Part shown: positions 1 through 8,153 of the stretch, piece by piece | Position numbering within the stretch: the first letter of the stretch is position 1 | Layout of the letters: every line of letters begins with the position of its first letter | NCBI RefSeq assembly: GCF_001423405.1 | Contig: NZ_LMNS01000004.1 | Coordinates: forward strand, 164,306-228,305 | DNA length: 64,000 nucleotides | Reading direction: 5' to 3' | Origin: Methylobacterium sp. Leaf123 | Lineage (GTDB): Bacteria > Pseudomonadota > Alphaproteobacteria > Rhizobiales > Beijerinckiaceae | Notes under the pieces: generated by a model | Databases searched by the model: none | What the model saw: only the letters and a program-made list of their open reading frames with translations | Told to the model about the DNA's origin: nothing | Made by a program: the position numbers and the translations under genes

Positions 1-27
1 TCGGCGTCGGTCCTTAAAGCCGGGGGG

Positions 28-768
28 TCAGGCGACGTCGGCGAGACGGCGGATCGCCGTGCCGCGCAGCTCGTCGAGGCGCGAGATCACGCTCGAGACC
101 ATCGAGTAGGTGCGGTTCACGTCCATCAGCCGAGTCATCTCGACCACCGGCTTCACGTTGGAGCGCTCCAGCGCGCCGGGCTCCAGATGGGCGCCGGGGC
201 CGGCGGGCCGCGCGGGCGCCTCGGACGAGAACAGGTTGGCGCCCTCCGACTTCAGCGCCTGGGCGTTGGCGAAGTTGACGAGTCGCAGCCGGCCGCGGAT
301 GCCGAGATTGGTCGAGATCGTGCCGTCGGGGGCGATGGCGAGACCCGTCTCCTGCTGGCCGATGGTGATCGGGCCGCCATCGCCCTGCACCGCGTAGCCG
401 TCCGAGGTGACGAGGTTGCCCGTCGCGTCGAGTTCGAAGGCGCCGTTGCGGGTGTAGCGCAGGCCCTGCGGCGTCTGGACGGTGAGGAAGGCGTCGCCGC
501 GCAGGGCCACGTGCATCGGGTTGCTGTCGGGCTCCACCGGCCCCTGGGTGAGGTCGAGCGGGGTGCCCTGGTCGATGACGTAGGAGAGGCGGCGGTCGCT
601 CCGCTGGAAGCTGTCGGCGGAGGCCACCGGCATTAGGTATTCCTGGAAGCGGGCCGAGCGCGCCTTGAAGCCGGTGGTCGAGACGTTGGCCATGTTGTTG
701 GCGATGACGTCGAGTTCGCGGGCCAGGGCGGTCTGGGCGGAGACGCCGACGAAGAGCGCGTTCTGCAT
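28..768 (-). CDS. flgF: Flagellar basal-body rod protein FlgF (proximal rod)
   Basis: 246 residues, the usual FlgF length. It opens with the flagellar rod/hook N-terminal pattern (MQNALFVGVSAQTALAREL, then VIANNMANVSTTGFK) and ends with the conserved C-terminal helix (VVEMTRLMDVNRTYSMV), both of which form the coiled-coil contacts of axial proteins. FlgF forms part of the proximal rod with FlgB, FlgC and FlgG and is exported by the flagellar type III apparatus, so no Sec signal is expected. An upstream in-frame extension to about 912 exists, but the Met at 768 has a GAGG ribosome site 7 bases away and starts exactly at the family N-terminus. It is divergent from fliL, with 270 bp between them. 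Confidence 0.95.
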   Translation of the reverse strand: MQNALFVGVSAQTALARELDVIANNMANVSTTGFKARSARFQEYLMPVASADSFQRSDRRLSYVIDQGTPLDLTQGPVEPDSNPMHVALRGDAFLTVQTPQGLRYTRNGAFELDATGNLVTSDGYAVQGDGGPITIGQQETGLAIAPDGTISTNLGIRGRLRLVNFANAQALKSEGANLFSSEAPARPAGPGAHLEPGALERSNVKPVVEMTRLMDVNRTYSMVSSVISRLDELRGTAIRRLADVA

Positions 769-937
769 GGTGTGCCTCGGATGGCGACAGGTTCGTCCCC
801 TCCACCGCAGGGGGCGTGCCAATCCCGGCAACTTCGTTTTTACCTTAACAATCAGCAACTTGATTGAAGCAGAGCCTGGCGCCGGCACCGGTCCGCCGCG
901 GGACGGCGGCAAGTCCGACCCGGCAAGTTCTGCCGCC

Positions 938-953
938 TTAACCGAAGGTTAAC
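938..953. promoter_or_regulatory. Putative CtrA-binding box (TTAA-N7-TTAA)
   Basis: The site reads TTAACCGAAGGTTAAC: two TTAA half-sites separated by exactly seven bases, which is the CtrA full-site consensus of Alphaproteobacteria. It is also a 6-3-6 inverted repeat. It lies between divergent flgF and fliL, about 90 bp upstream of the chosen fliL start. CtrA controls fliLM-type operons in Caulobacter, so the location fits. Function here is inferred. Confidence 0.55.
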
Positions 954-1039
954 CACGCCGGCCGAGAACGGAGGCAAGGGGATTGCGCGCCGCGCGAGCC
1001 CCGCCCACCGCCCCGATCCGGTTTGCCGACGAGCAGCAC

Positions 1040-1555
1040 ATGGCCAAGAAGCCGAAGAAGGCGCCCGCGGCGGAAGGCGAGGAGGGCGCGGCGGAAGCGC
1101 CGAAGTCCAAGAAGAAGCTCATCATCATCGCCGCCGCGGTGCTGCTGCTCGGTGGCGGCGGGGGCGGGTTCTTCTTCATGAAGAGCCGGGCGGCCCATGC
1201 CGACCACGGCGAGCACGGGGCCGAGAAGCTCGACCCGAAAGCGCAGGCCGTGTTCCTCGACATGCGCGACATGCTGGTGAACCTCAGCCCCGATCCGGGG
1301 GCGACCAAGTCCAACGTGCTCAAGCTGCGGGTCGCGCTGGAGCTGAAGGACGCCAAGGTCGAGGCGACGGTCAAGCCGCTGATGCCGCGGGTCGAGGACG
1401 CCTTCCAGACCTACCTGCGCGAGATCCGGGCGAGCGATCTGGCCGGTTCCGCCGGCCTCTACCGCCTGCGCGAGGAATTGCTGCGGCGGGTCAACATCGC
1501 GCTGCACCCGGCCAAGGCCGAGGCGGTGCTGTTCAAGGACGTGATCGTCCAATGA
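1040..1555 (+). CDS. fliL: Flagellar basal body-associated protein FliL
   Basis: 171 residues. A Lys-rich cytoplasmic N-terminus (MAKKPKKAPA) is followed by one transmembrane segment (about residues 32-48, LIIIAAAVLLLGGGGGG) and a periplasmic FliL domain ending ALHPAKAEAVLFKDVIVQ, a typical FliL tail. FliL surrounds the stator at the inner membrane and stabilises torque generation. The ATG at 1040 gives the family N-terminus. A TTG at 983 in the same frame has a stronger GGAGG site and cannot be excluded; it would add 19 residues. It is the first gene of a flagellar block with fliM 79 bp downstream. Confidence 0.92.
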   Translation: MAKKPKKAPAAEGEEGAAEAPKSKKKLIIIAAAVLLLGGGGGGFFFMKSRAAHADHGEHGAEKLDPKAQAVFLDMRDMLVNLSPDPGATKSNVLKLRVALELKDAKVEATVKPLMPRVEDAFQTYLREIRASDLAGSAGLYRLREELLRRVNIALHPAKAEAVLFKDVIVQ

Positions 1556-1634
1556 ACGGCGCGGCCACCCGGCCCCGAAACCCAGATCTCTCCGCATCCC
1601 TCTTCGTTAAGACAACCGCGAGCGCGCGACAGGC

Positions 1635-2855
1635 ATGATCGGTCCCGAAGACGAGCTGGAGGACGATTGGGCAGCCGCCTTTGCCGAGCAGGGCGGCGAG
1701 GGCGGTGGCGGCGACGCGTCGCTGGCCGAGGAATGGGGCGCGGCGCTCGCCGAGCAGGGCACGACCAAGAGCGCGGGCGACGTCGCCGCCGAATGGGCGA
1801 CGATGATCGAGGACGGGGAGACCGAGAATCTCCCCGAACTCGCCGGCAACGACCGCATCCTGAATCAGGATGAGATCGACGGCGTCCTCGGCTTCTCCCT
1901 GCGCGAGCTTTCTGCCTCCGGCGCGGGGGGCGTGCGCGCCATCGTCGATTCGGGCGTCGTTCAGTACGAACGCCTGCCGATGCTGGAAATCGTCTTCGAC
2001 CGGATGATCCGGTTGCTGTCGACCAGCCTCCGCAACTTCTTCCAGGACAACGTCGAGGTGACCCTCGACAACATCACCTCGGTCCGCTTCGGCGACTATC
2101 TCAACGCGATCCCGCTCCCGACCCTGCTCGGCGTGTTCAAGGCCGATTCCTGGGAGGGCTCGGGCCTCGTCACCGTCGAGCAGACGCTCGCCTACTCGAC
2201 GATGGACCTCCTGTTGGGGGGCAAGCGCGGCGGCTCGTCGAGCCGGCTCGACGGGCGGCCCTTCACCACGATCGAGATGAGCCTCGTGCGCCGTCTCGTC
2301 GAGATCATCCTCACCGACCTCGAATTATCGTTCCAGCCGCTCTCGCCGGTGCGTTTCGGCATCGACCGGATCGAGACCAACCCGCGCTTCGCCACCATTA
2401 CCCGGCCCGGCAACGCCGCCATCCTGATCACGCTCAAGCTCGACATGGACGGGCGCGGCGGCGGGATGCAGATCCTGTTCCCCTACGCGACGGTCGAGCC
2501 GATCCGTGACCTGCTGATGCAGAGCTTCATGGGCGAGCGGCTCGGGCGCGATCAGGTCTGGGAAAGCCATCTGGCCACCGAGATCTGGCAGGCGGATGTC
2601 GACATGGAAGCGGTGCTGCACGAGGTGACGCTGCCGCTGAAGCGGGTGCTCAACCTCAAGGTCGGCGATACGCTGATGTTCGACCGCAAGCCCTCCGATC
2701 TCATCACCGTGCGCTGCGGAGACTGGGCGCTGACGCAGGGGCGGATCGGCCGGATCGACGATGCGATCGCGGTGCAGATCGCCCGGCCGCTGCGGCAGTC
2801 CCGCACAACGCTGCAGGCCTACGAGATCTCGATGCAGAACCGTAACGACGGGTAG
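1635..2855 (+). CDS. fliM: Flagellar motor switch protein FliM
   Basis: 406 residues. The N-terminal ~75 residues are acidic and glycine-rich. The stretch ILNQDEIDGVLGF (about 75-87) is the FliM N-terminal signature, followed by the CheC-like middle domain (residues ~100-290) and a C-terminal SpoA/FliN-like domain (VTLPLKRVLNLKVGDTLMFD, ~325-395). FliM belongs to the cytoplasmic C-ring and sets rotation direction through CheY-P. The acidic extension upstream of the CheY-binding segment is longer than in enterics. The next flagellar gene starts 13 bases after its stop, so co-transcription is likely. Confidence 0.95.
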   Translation: MIGPEDELEDDWAAAFAEQGGEGGGGDASLAEEWGAALAEQGTTKSAGDVAAEWATMIEDGETENLPELAGNDRILNQDEIDGVLGFSLRELSASGAGGVRAIVDSGVVQYERLPMLEIVFDRMIRLLSTSLRNFFQDNVEVTLDNITSVRFGDYLNAIPLPTLLGVFKADSWEGSGLVTVEQTLAYSTMDLLLGGKRGGSSSRLDGRPFTTIEMSLVRRLVEIILTDLELSFQPLSPVRFGIDRIETNPRFATITRPGNAAILITLKLDMDGRGGGMQILFPYATVEPIRDLLMQSFMGERLGRDQVWESHLATEIWQADVDMEAVLHEVTLPLKRVLNLKVGDTLMFDRKPSDLITVRCGDWALTQGRIGRIDDAIAVQIARPLRQSRTTLQAYEISMQNRNDG

Positions 2856-2868
2856 GGCCGAGAAGACC

Positions 2869-3363
2869 ATGATGACCTTCTTCGTCTCGATGGCCGCTGA
2901 CGTGCTCGTCGCCGTTCTTCTGGTCGCCACCATCGCCTCCTCGGTGAAGCTGTCGGGGCGCATCAACCGGCTCAAGGCGGACGAGGCGGCCCTGCGCTCC
3001 ACCATCGGCGACCTCGTGGTGGCGAGCGCCACCGCCGAGCGCGCCATTGCCGGCCTGCGCGCCACCCTCGACGAGTGCGACCGGACGCTGACCGAGCGCC
3101 TCGCCGGCGCCGAGCGCACCAGCACCGATCTCGCCGCGCATGTGCAGGCGGGCGAGAGCGTTATCAGCCGCATCGCGGCCATCGTGGGCCAGGCGCGGAC
3201 CAGCGCCACGGCGGCACCCGCTGCCGCTCCCGCCGCGCCGCGTCCGGTCGCCGTCGAGACCGTGCCCGCCATCGGCAATGGTGAGCGCGTCGGCGCGGCC
3301 CTCGCCGCCGCCCAGGCCCTGTCCGAACGCGCCCTCGACCGCCTCCGGGCCAGGGCCGCATGA
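2869..3363 (+). CDS. DUF6468 flagellar-cluster membrane protein
   Basis: 164 residues. A single N-terminal hydrophobic segment (MTFFVSMAADVLVAVLLVAT) is followed by a helical, coiled-coil-prone region rich in Ala, Arg and Glu, then an Ala/Pro linker. This is the DUF6468 pattern found between fliM and the MotE-like gene in Rhizobiales flagellar clusters. The exact role is unknown; context suggests a membrane-tethered helper of stator or C-ring assembly. The first of two adjacent Met codons at 2869 matches the family start. Its TGA overlaps the next ATG (ATGA), indicating translational coupling. Confidence 0.85.
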   Translation: MMTFFVSMAADVLVAVLLVATIASSVKLSGRINRLKADEAALRSTIGDLVVASATAERAIAGLRATLDECDRTLTERLAGAERTSTDLAAHVQAGESVISRIAAIVGQARTSATAAPAAAPAAPRPVAVETVPAIGNGERVGAALAAAQALSERALDRLRARAA

Positions 3364-4157
3364 GCCTTCCCGCGCGCCGACTCGCACGTCTCGCGAGCCT
3401 TCCGGCGCGCCCCTTCCGGCTGCGCCTGATCGACGCCGTGACCCTGGCGGCGATCGGGCTTCTCGTGCTCAAGCTCACCGCGCTGGTCGCCGCGGAGGAG
3501 CCGGCGCCCGGCGCGCCGCTGCCGGATTTCGCCCGCGTCCTCGCCAAGGCGCGCACCAACTACGAGCCCACGGACCCGACGACCACGGGCTCCGTCTCGG
3601 CGCCGCCGAAGAAGGCGGAGCCCGCCCCGCCGCCGGTCTACCAGCCGCCGGTGCCCGAGCCGGTCTCGGACAGCGAGCGGGCGATCCTGGAAAAGCTCGC
3701 GGCGCGGCGCGACACCCTCAAGCAGCGCCGCGACGAACTCGATCTGCGCGAGCAGATGCTCAAGGACGCCGAGCACAAGCTCGAAACCGGCGTGGCCGAC
3801 CTGAAGGGCGCCGAGGACAAGGTCGGCTCCGAGGGGACTAAGCGGGCCGAGGCCGAGAAGGCCGGAATGAAGGGCATCGTCCTCATGTACGAGACGATGA
3901 AGCCGAAGGACGCCGCCCGGGTCTTCGACCGCCTGAACCTCGAGACACTGGTGCCGATCGTGACGGCGATGAACCCGCGCAAGATGGCCGAAGTGCTGGC
4001 CCTGATGGGCTCGGAGCCCGCCGAGAAGCTGACCGTGGCGCTCGCCAACCGCGCCCGCGGCCTCGAAGCGCCGCAGGCGGCCGCCGCGATCCCCGGCCTG
4101 CCCCCCGGCGAGCTGCCGGCGCTCGATCCGGGGCCGGCACCACGCGCGGGGCGGTGA
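3360..4157 (+). CDS. MotE-family flagellar motility protein
   Basis: 265 residues. A short cytoplasmic start is followed by one membrane segment (about 23-42, LIDAVTLAAIGLLVLKLTAL), a Pro-rich linker, a long coiled coil (~110-170) and a C-terminal MgtE-N-like domain (YETMKPKDAARVFDRL ... MNPRKMAEVLALM). This matches MotE, the periplasmic chaperone of MotC in Rhizobium, and related MgtE-N flagellar proteins. It starts inside the stop of the DUF6468 gene and closes the flagellar block. The last ~35 residues are Pro/Gly-rich and look disordered. Confidence 0.85.
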   Translation: MSLPARRLARLASLPARPFRLRLIDAVTLAAIGLLVLKLTALVAAEEPAPGAPLPDFARVLAKARTNYEPTDPTTTGSVSAPPKKAEPAPPPVYQPPVPEPVSDSERAILEKLAARRDTLKQRRDELDLREQMLKDAEHKLETGVADLKGAEDKVGSEGTKRAEAEKAGMKGIVLMYETMKPKDAARVFDRLNLETLVPIVTAMNPRKMAEVLALMGSEPAEKLTVALANRARGLEAPQAAAAIPGLPPGELPALDPGPAPRAGR

Positions 4158-4237
4158 ACACGGACGCCCTCCACCTTGTAGGGAGACATTTCGGCCTATA
4201 GATTCCCCATCATGGGAAGACTTTTCGGGAGGCTCCC

Positions 4238-4891
4238 GTGACATCGTTCGAGATGCTGAGACCGACGGAAGTCTCCGTCGTATCGGGCGTCGGGCTGCGC
4301 GAGGTGCACCACGCCATCGACCGCGGCGTCCTGCCCGACGATCTCGTCGCGCAGGGAGAAGGACGTCGCATATCCGCCTCGGGCTGCCCGCTCATCGCCT
4401 TCTACTACGGCAGCGCCAAGCGTCTGACCGCGGAGGAGCGGCTATCCGCGATCCGCGAAGTGAGCCGCCGCCTGCGTGCAGAACCTGCCGAAGAGTCCTT
4501 CGAGCAGCCATGGAGCCGGCCCGCCCAAGGCTGGATCGTCCGGGAAGGCTTCCTCCAGATCGATTTCGAGCCGTTCGTGGCCGACGCGGCGAGACGCTGG
4601 GACCGCTATCGTCGCGCCGTGTCCCGGGTCTCGTCCGCGCCGTCCGTCCTGTCGGGAACGCCTGTCATCGCTGGCACCCGAATTCCGGTCCACGATGTCG
4701 CCGCTTCGGTCACCGCCGGACATCCGCCGGAACGCATCCGGGCCGCGTATCCCGGTCTCGATGACGAGGGAATTGCCCTGGCCGCACTCTACGCCTCGGC
4801 GAATCCGCGCCAGGGGCGCCCGAAGGCGAGCCCGATCCTCGCGGGCGCCCGCCTCATTTCCGAAGAGCGTATCACCCGCAAAGTCGGATGA
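4238..4891 (+). CDS. DUF433 antitoxin with N-terminal helix-turn-helix-like region
   Basis: 217 residues, GTG start with a GGGAGG site. The N-terminal half (TEVSVVSGVGLREVHHAID) looks like a MerR/HTH-type DNA-binding region. The C-terminal part carries the DUF433 signature (SVLSGTPVIAGTRIPVHDVAAS, then YPGLDDEGIALAALYA), found in antitoxins paired with DUF5615 PIN-like toxins. It probably neutralises the next gene product and autoregulates the pair. ATGA overlap with the toxin gene. It lies directly after a flagellar operon but has no link to motility. Confidence 0.8.
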   Translation: MTSFEMLRPTEVSVVSGVGLREVHHAIDRGVLPDDLVAQGEGRRISASGCPLIAFYYGSAKRLTAEERLSAIREVSRRLRAEPAEESFEQPWSRPAQGWIVREGFLQIDFEPFVADAARRWDRYRRAVSRVSSAPSVLSGTPVIAGTRIPVHDVAASVTAGHPPERIRAAYPGLDDEGIALAALYASANPRQGRPKASPILAGARLISEERITRKVG

Positions 4892-5310
4892 ACCTCTTCA
4901 TCGACGAGTGCTTGAGCGATGAGCTCACGCGAATGGCAATCGAGCGTGGGTATTGGAATTCGACGAGCGTCCGGCGACGCGGCCTTCAGGGCACGCCCGA
5001 CTGGAAGCTCCTGCCGATCCTGATGGCGGAGGATCGGACGCTCGTGACCAAAAACTCCGTCGATTTCCGCGGTCCCGCCGACGCTCCCGGCTCGAAGGGC
5101 CTTTACGGAGCCCTCGATCTTCACGCCGGACTGATCTGTCTCAACGGGCCACCTGGGATGGATCTCGATCTGCAAAAGACGCTGTTCACGATCGCACTCG
5201 ATAAGCTCGCGGCGCTGGACAACGACCTCACCAACCGAGTTCTGGACGTGACGCTGGACGCGGAGGACGGGGACATCGTCCTCCGGCTCTACGATCTGCC
5301 AAAGCCCTGA
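4888..5310 (+). CDS. DUF5615 PIN-like toxin
   Basis: 140 residues. The N-terminus MNLFIDECLSDEL has the first acidic cluster of the PIN/Mut7-C fold. A second acidic site lies in LLPILMAEDRTLVTKNSVDF, the family pattern of Asp followed by (V/L)TKN..DF. Proteins of this kind are predicted RNases paired with DUF433 antitoxins. The length is slightly above the usual ~115 residues because of an acidic C-terminal tail. It overlaps the antitoxin gene by 4 bases and ends 8 bases from the convergent glutathione peroxidase gene. Target unknown. Confidence 0.8.
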   Translation: MNLFIDECLSDELTRMAIERGYWNSTSVRRRGLQGTPDWKLLPILMAEDRTLVTKNSVDFRGPADAPGSKGLYGALDLHAGLICLNGPPGMDLDLQKTLFTIALDKLAALDNDLTNRVLDVTLDAEDGDIVLRLYDLPKP

Positions 5311-5317
5311 GACGTTT

Positions 5318-5812
5318 CTACCCGCCCGGCTCCGCCAGGGCCCGCTCGATCGCGCCGTCCAGGGCCTCGGGCTTCGTTGACGGGGAGAAGCGGCCGATCA
5401 CCCGGCCGTCCCGGCCGATCAGGAACTTCGTGAAATTCCACTTGATGGCTTGCGTGCCGAACAGGCCGGGCTTCGCGCGCTTGAGATCGGCGTAGAGCGG
5501 GTCGGCGCCCGGACCGTTGACCTCGACCTTGGCGAGGACCGGAAAGGTCACGTCGTAGGTCAGCGAGCAGAACTGCTCGATGGCGGCGGCATCACCCGGC
5601 TCCTGCGCGCCGAACTGGTTGCAGGGCAGGCCGAGCACCACGAGGCCGCGGGCGCGATGGCGGCGCCACAGGGTCTCCAAGCCCTGATATTGCGGCGTGA
5701 ATCCGCATTTCGAGGCGGTGTTGACCACCAGGACGACCTTGCCGCGATACTGCGACAGGGGATGCGGCGCGCCGCGCGCGTCGCGCGGGACGTGATCGTA
5801 GAGGTTGCTCAT
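5318..5812 (-). CDS. Glutathione peroxidase (Cys type)
   Basis: 164 residues. The peroxidatic site NTASKCGFTPQYQGL carries Cys rather than selenocysteine. The second signature GLPCNQFGAQEP and the Trp-Asn motif (IKWNFTKFL) complete the Cys-Gln-Trp-Asn tetrad of the GPx/BtuE family. It reduces hydroperoxides with glutathione or thioredoxin in the cytoplasm. The ATG at 5812 starts at the family N-terminus (MSNLYDH); the frame stays open 135 bases further upstream without a good start. Convergent with the toxin gene. Confidence 0.93.
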   Translation of the reverse strand: MSNLYDHVPRDARGAPHPLSQYRGKVVLVVNTASKCGFTPQYQGLETLWRRHRARGLVVLGLPCNQFGAQEPGDAAAIEQFCSLTYDVTFPVLAKVEVNGPGADPLYADLKRAKPGLFGTQAIKWNFTKFLIGRDGRVIGRFSPSTKPEALDGAIERALAEPGG

Positions 5813-6144
5813 GACCACTCCCAACGCCGTCGATTGCTCAATAGTCCCGTCTCCTGAGACGATATTGTCCTGAATTTCGTGGAACGATTCCAGGCTTGAC
5901 TGCAAAGTCCATTGTTGCCGTGGAATGCGGCGTCCCTGCAATTGCATCCTTGGCCGAGCGGGGCTAGAGCGCTCTCGGCTGGGCCGTATACCGGCTTGGC
6001 GTCAGAGATCTCGTTAAAACAAGGGCTTAGTGTCCCCCCACACAACTCTCGCCGCGCCATTGTGCCCGGACGGGAGACGATCGGTGATCGGGCCTTGTGT
6101 GAGGCACGCTCACAGCCCCGGACGACACTCGCAGGAGCTCCACC

Positions 6145-6858
6145 ATGCCGTCCCCGTCTCGGCCGTCCCTGTCCCGCGGAACCGCGTCCTCCGTGGCGCT
6201 TCTGCTCGCCGGATTGATGGCCCTGGTCGGGCCGACCATCGCCTCCGCTCAGGATGCCGCGCCCGAGGCCGCCCCCGCGGAGCCGGCCGCACGACCGAAG
6301 CCGCGCCCGCGCAGGCCGGCCCCGAAGAAGGAAGAGGCGAAAGAGCCGGCGAGTGCTGCCCCCTCCGGCACGGTGCTGGAACCCGCGGCCGCCTCCGGAT
6401 CGGCCCAGTGGCCGCCCGGCGCCTCCTCGGTCAGCGAGAGCTACGGCGACTGGACGATGAACTGCAACCGCGCCGAGGCGCGCACCGATTGCGTGATCAT
6501 CCAGTCGCAGGGCGACCGGCGCACGGGCAAGCGGCTGTTCAGCGTCGAGCTGCGGCCGCCCAAGGACGGGAAGAGCGAGGGCCTGATCCTGATGCCGTTC
6601 GGCCTTCAGATCGAGCCCGGCGTCTCGTTCAAGCTCGACGACCGGCAGCTCGGCAAGGGCGCGCCCTTCTCGTTCTGCGTCAGCGACGGTTGCCTCGTGC
6701 CGGTCAGCCTGCCGACGCTCGCCACCGACACGATGAAGACGGCGACCAGCCTCACCATCTCGGCGACGAAGCCGGATGCCAAGGAGCCGACGATCATCAC
6801 CGTGCCGCTCGCCGGCTTCGCCGCCGCCTTCGCCCGGGCGACCGCGTTCGGAAGCTGA
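6145..6858 (+). CDS. Invasion-associated locus B (IalB) family protein
   Basis: 237 residues. A signal peptide (about 1-36, hydrophobic SVALLLAGLMALVGPTIASA, cleavage near AQ-D) is followed by a Pro/Ala/Lys linker and an IalB domain beginning ESYGDWTMNCNR with paired cysteines (MNCNR ... TDCVI; FCVSDGCLVP). It is a periplasmic or envelope protein widespread in Rhizobiales. The biochemical role is unknown, and the name comes from Bartonella ialB. AGGAG lies just upstream of the ATG. The transglycosylase gene follows 46 bp downstream in the same direction. Confidence 0.88.
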   Translation: MPSPSRPSLSRGTASSVALLLAGLMALVGPTIASAQDAAPEAAPAEPAARPKPRPRRPAPKKEEAKEPASAAPSGTVLEPAAASGSAQWPPGASSVSESYGDWTMNCNRAEARTDCVIIQSQGDRRTGKRLFSVELRPPKDGKSEGLILMPFGLQIEPGVSFKLDDRQLGKGAPFSFCVSDGCLVPVSLPTLATDTMKTATSLTISATKPDAKEPTIITVPLAGFAAAFARATAFGS

Positions 6859-6904
6859 CGCGCCCGGTCTCGCGATCGGCCGGAGAAATGGTAAGGCTGC
6901 CCCC

Positions 6905-8149
6905 ATGCAGCCCACGGCCAAAGCGCTCCTTCTCGCCACCGCGATCCTCGCCGGGCCGATCTCGGCGCGGGCCGAGGCACCCACCGAACCGGCGACCGCG
7001 CCGGATTTCGCACCATGCCTCGCCGGGTTGAAGACCCTCGCCGAGGAGCGCGGCGTGCCGCGGGCGGTGGCCGAGACGGCCCTGTCGGGGATCGCGCCCG
7101 ATCCGTCGGTGGTGCCCGCGACCCAGTCGCAGGCCGAGTTCGTGAAGCCGGTCTGGGAGTATATCGAGGCGAGCGTCACGCCGGAGCGGATCGCGACGGG
7201 CCAAGCCAAGCTCGCCGAATGGTCCGAGGTGCTGGGGCGGATCGAGGCGGCCTACGGCGTCGATCGGCACATTCTGGTCGCCTTCTGGGGCGTCGAGTCG
7301 AATTACGGGGCCGCCCTCGAAGGCGCCGGCATCCGCCCAGTGGTGCCGGCGCTGGCGACGCTGGCCTGCGGCGATCCCGCCCGGCCCGGCCTGTGGCGCG
7401 ACGAACTCGTCGCCGCCCTGAAGATTCTCGCCGACGGCGATGCCGACGCGGAACGGATGCGCGGCTCCTGGGCCGGCGCCATGGGCCACACCCAGTTCAT
7501 GCCGACCGCCTTCCTGCGCCACGCGGTCGATTTCGATGGCGACGGCAAGCGCGACATCTGGCACTCGGTGCCCGACGCGCTCGCCTCGACCGCCAACTTC
7601 CTGAAGCAGTCCGGCTGGCGCGCGGGCGAGGGCTGGGGCCTCGAAGTCCTCCTGCCGGACGAATTCGACTACCGGCTCGCCGACGAGACCACCGAGCGGC
7701 CTTTCGCCGAATGGCGGACGCTCGGCCTCAAGCCGGCCAACGGCACCTTTCCTGAAAGCGCGGAGCGCCGCGCCGCCCTGCTGCTGCCGACGGGCGCGAA
7801 GGGGCCGGCCTTCCTGCTGGAGCCGAACTTCCGGGTGATCCTGCGCTACAACACGGCGCTCGCCTACGCGCTGACCGTGGCCCATCTCTCCGACCGGCTG
7901 CGCGGCACGCCCGGTTTCACCCGCGACTGGCCGCGGACCGACCGCATGCTCACGACCGAGGAGCGCACCCACCTGCAGACCCGGCTCGCTGCCCTCGGCC
8001 ATCCGGTCGGCGGCGCCGACGGCAAGATCGGCCCCAAGACCCGCGCCGCGATCCGCGCCTTTCAGGAAGCCAAGGGCCTCGTCCCCGACGGCTATGCCGA
8101 CGCCGCGCTGCTCGATCGGGTGCGGGCAGTGGACGCACCGGCCCGGTGA
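6905..8149 (+). CDS. Lytic murein transglycosylase, MltB-like with peptidoglycan-binding domain
   Basis: 414 residues. Signal peptide about 1-23 (ALLLATAILAGPISARA). The catalytic domain (SLT_2/MltB family) has the Glu in LVAFWGVESNYG, followed by GSWAGAMGHTQFMPTAFLRHAVDFDGDG. A C-terminal PG_binding_1 repeat (TRLAALGHPVGGADGKIGPKTRAAIRAFQ) occupies about 350-405. It cleaves the MurNAc-GlcNAc bond with formation of 1,6-anhydroMurNAc in the periplasm. No lipobox is seen, so it is likely soluble. The next gene starts 5 bases after the stop. Confidence 0.92.
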   Translation: MQPTAKALLLATAILAGPISARAEAPTEPATAPDFAPCLAGLKTLAEERGVPRAVAETALSGIAPDPSVVPATQSQAEFVKPVWEYIEASVTPERIATGQAKLAEWSEVLGRIEAAYGVDRHILVAFWGVESNYGAALEGAGIRPVVPALATLACGDPARPGLWRDELVAALKILADGDADAERMRGSWAGAMGHTQFMPTAFLRHAVDFDGDGKRDIWHSVPDALASTANFLKQSGWRAGEGWGLEVLLPDEFDYRLADETTERPFAEWRTLGLKPANGTFPESAERRAALLLPTGAKGPAFLLEPNFRVILRYNTALAYALTVAHLSDRLRGTPGFTRDWPRTDRMLTTEERTHLQTRLAALGHPVGGADGKIGPKTRAAIRAFQEAKGLVPDGYADAALLDRVRAVDAPAR

Positions 8150-8153
8150 GCCG

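Noticed and set aside
983..1039. Longer FliL from a TTG start at 983
   Set aside because: Good ribosome site, but the added 19 residues do not resemble FliL; kept only as an alternative in the annotation.
2325..4244. 639-codon open frame antisense to fliM, DUF6468 and MotE
   Set aside because: Low-complexity Arg/Gly/Ala translation typical of antisense frames in GC-rich genes; the sense genes are clear family members.
5318..5812. Selenocysteine glutathione peroxidase
   Set aside because: The active-site codon encodes Cys (SKCGFT) and no in-frame TGA is present.
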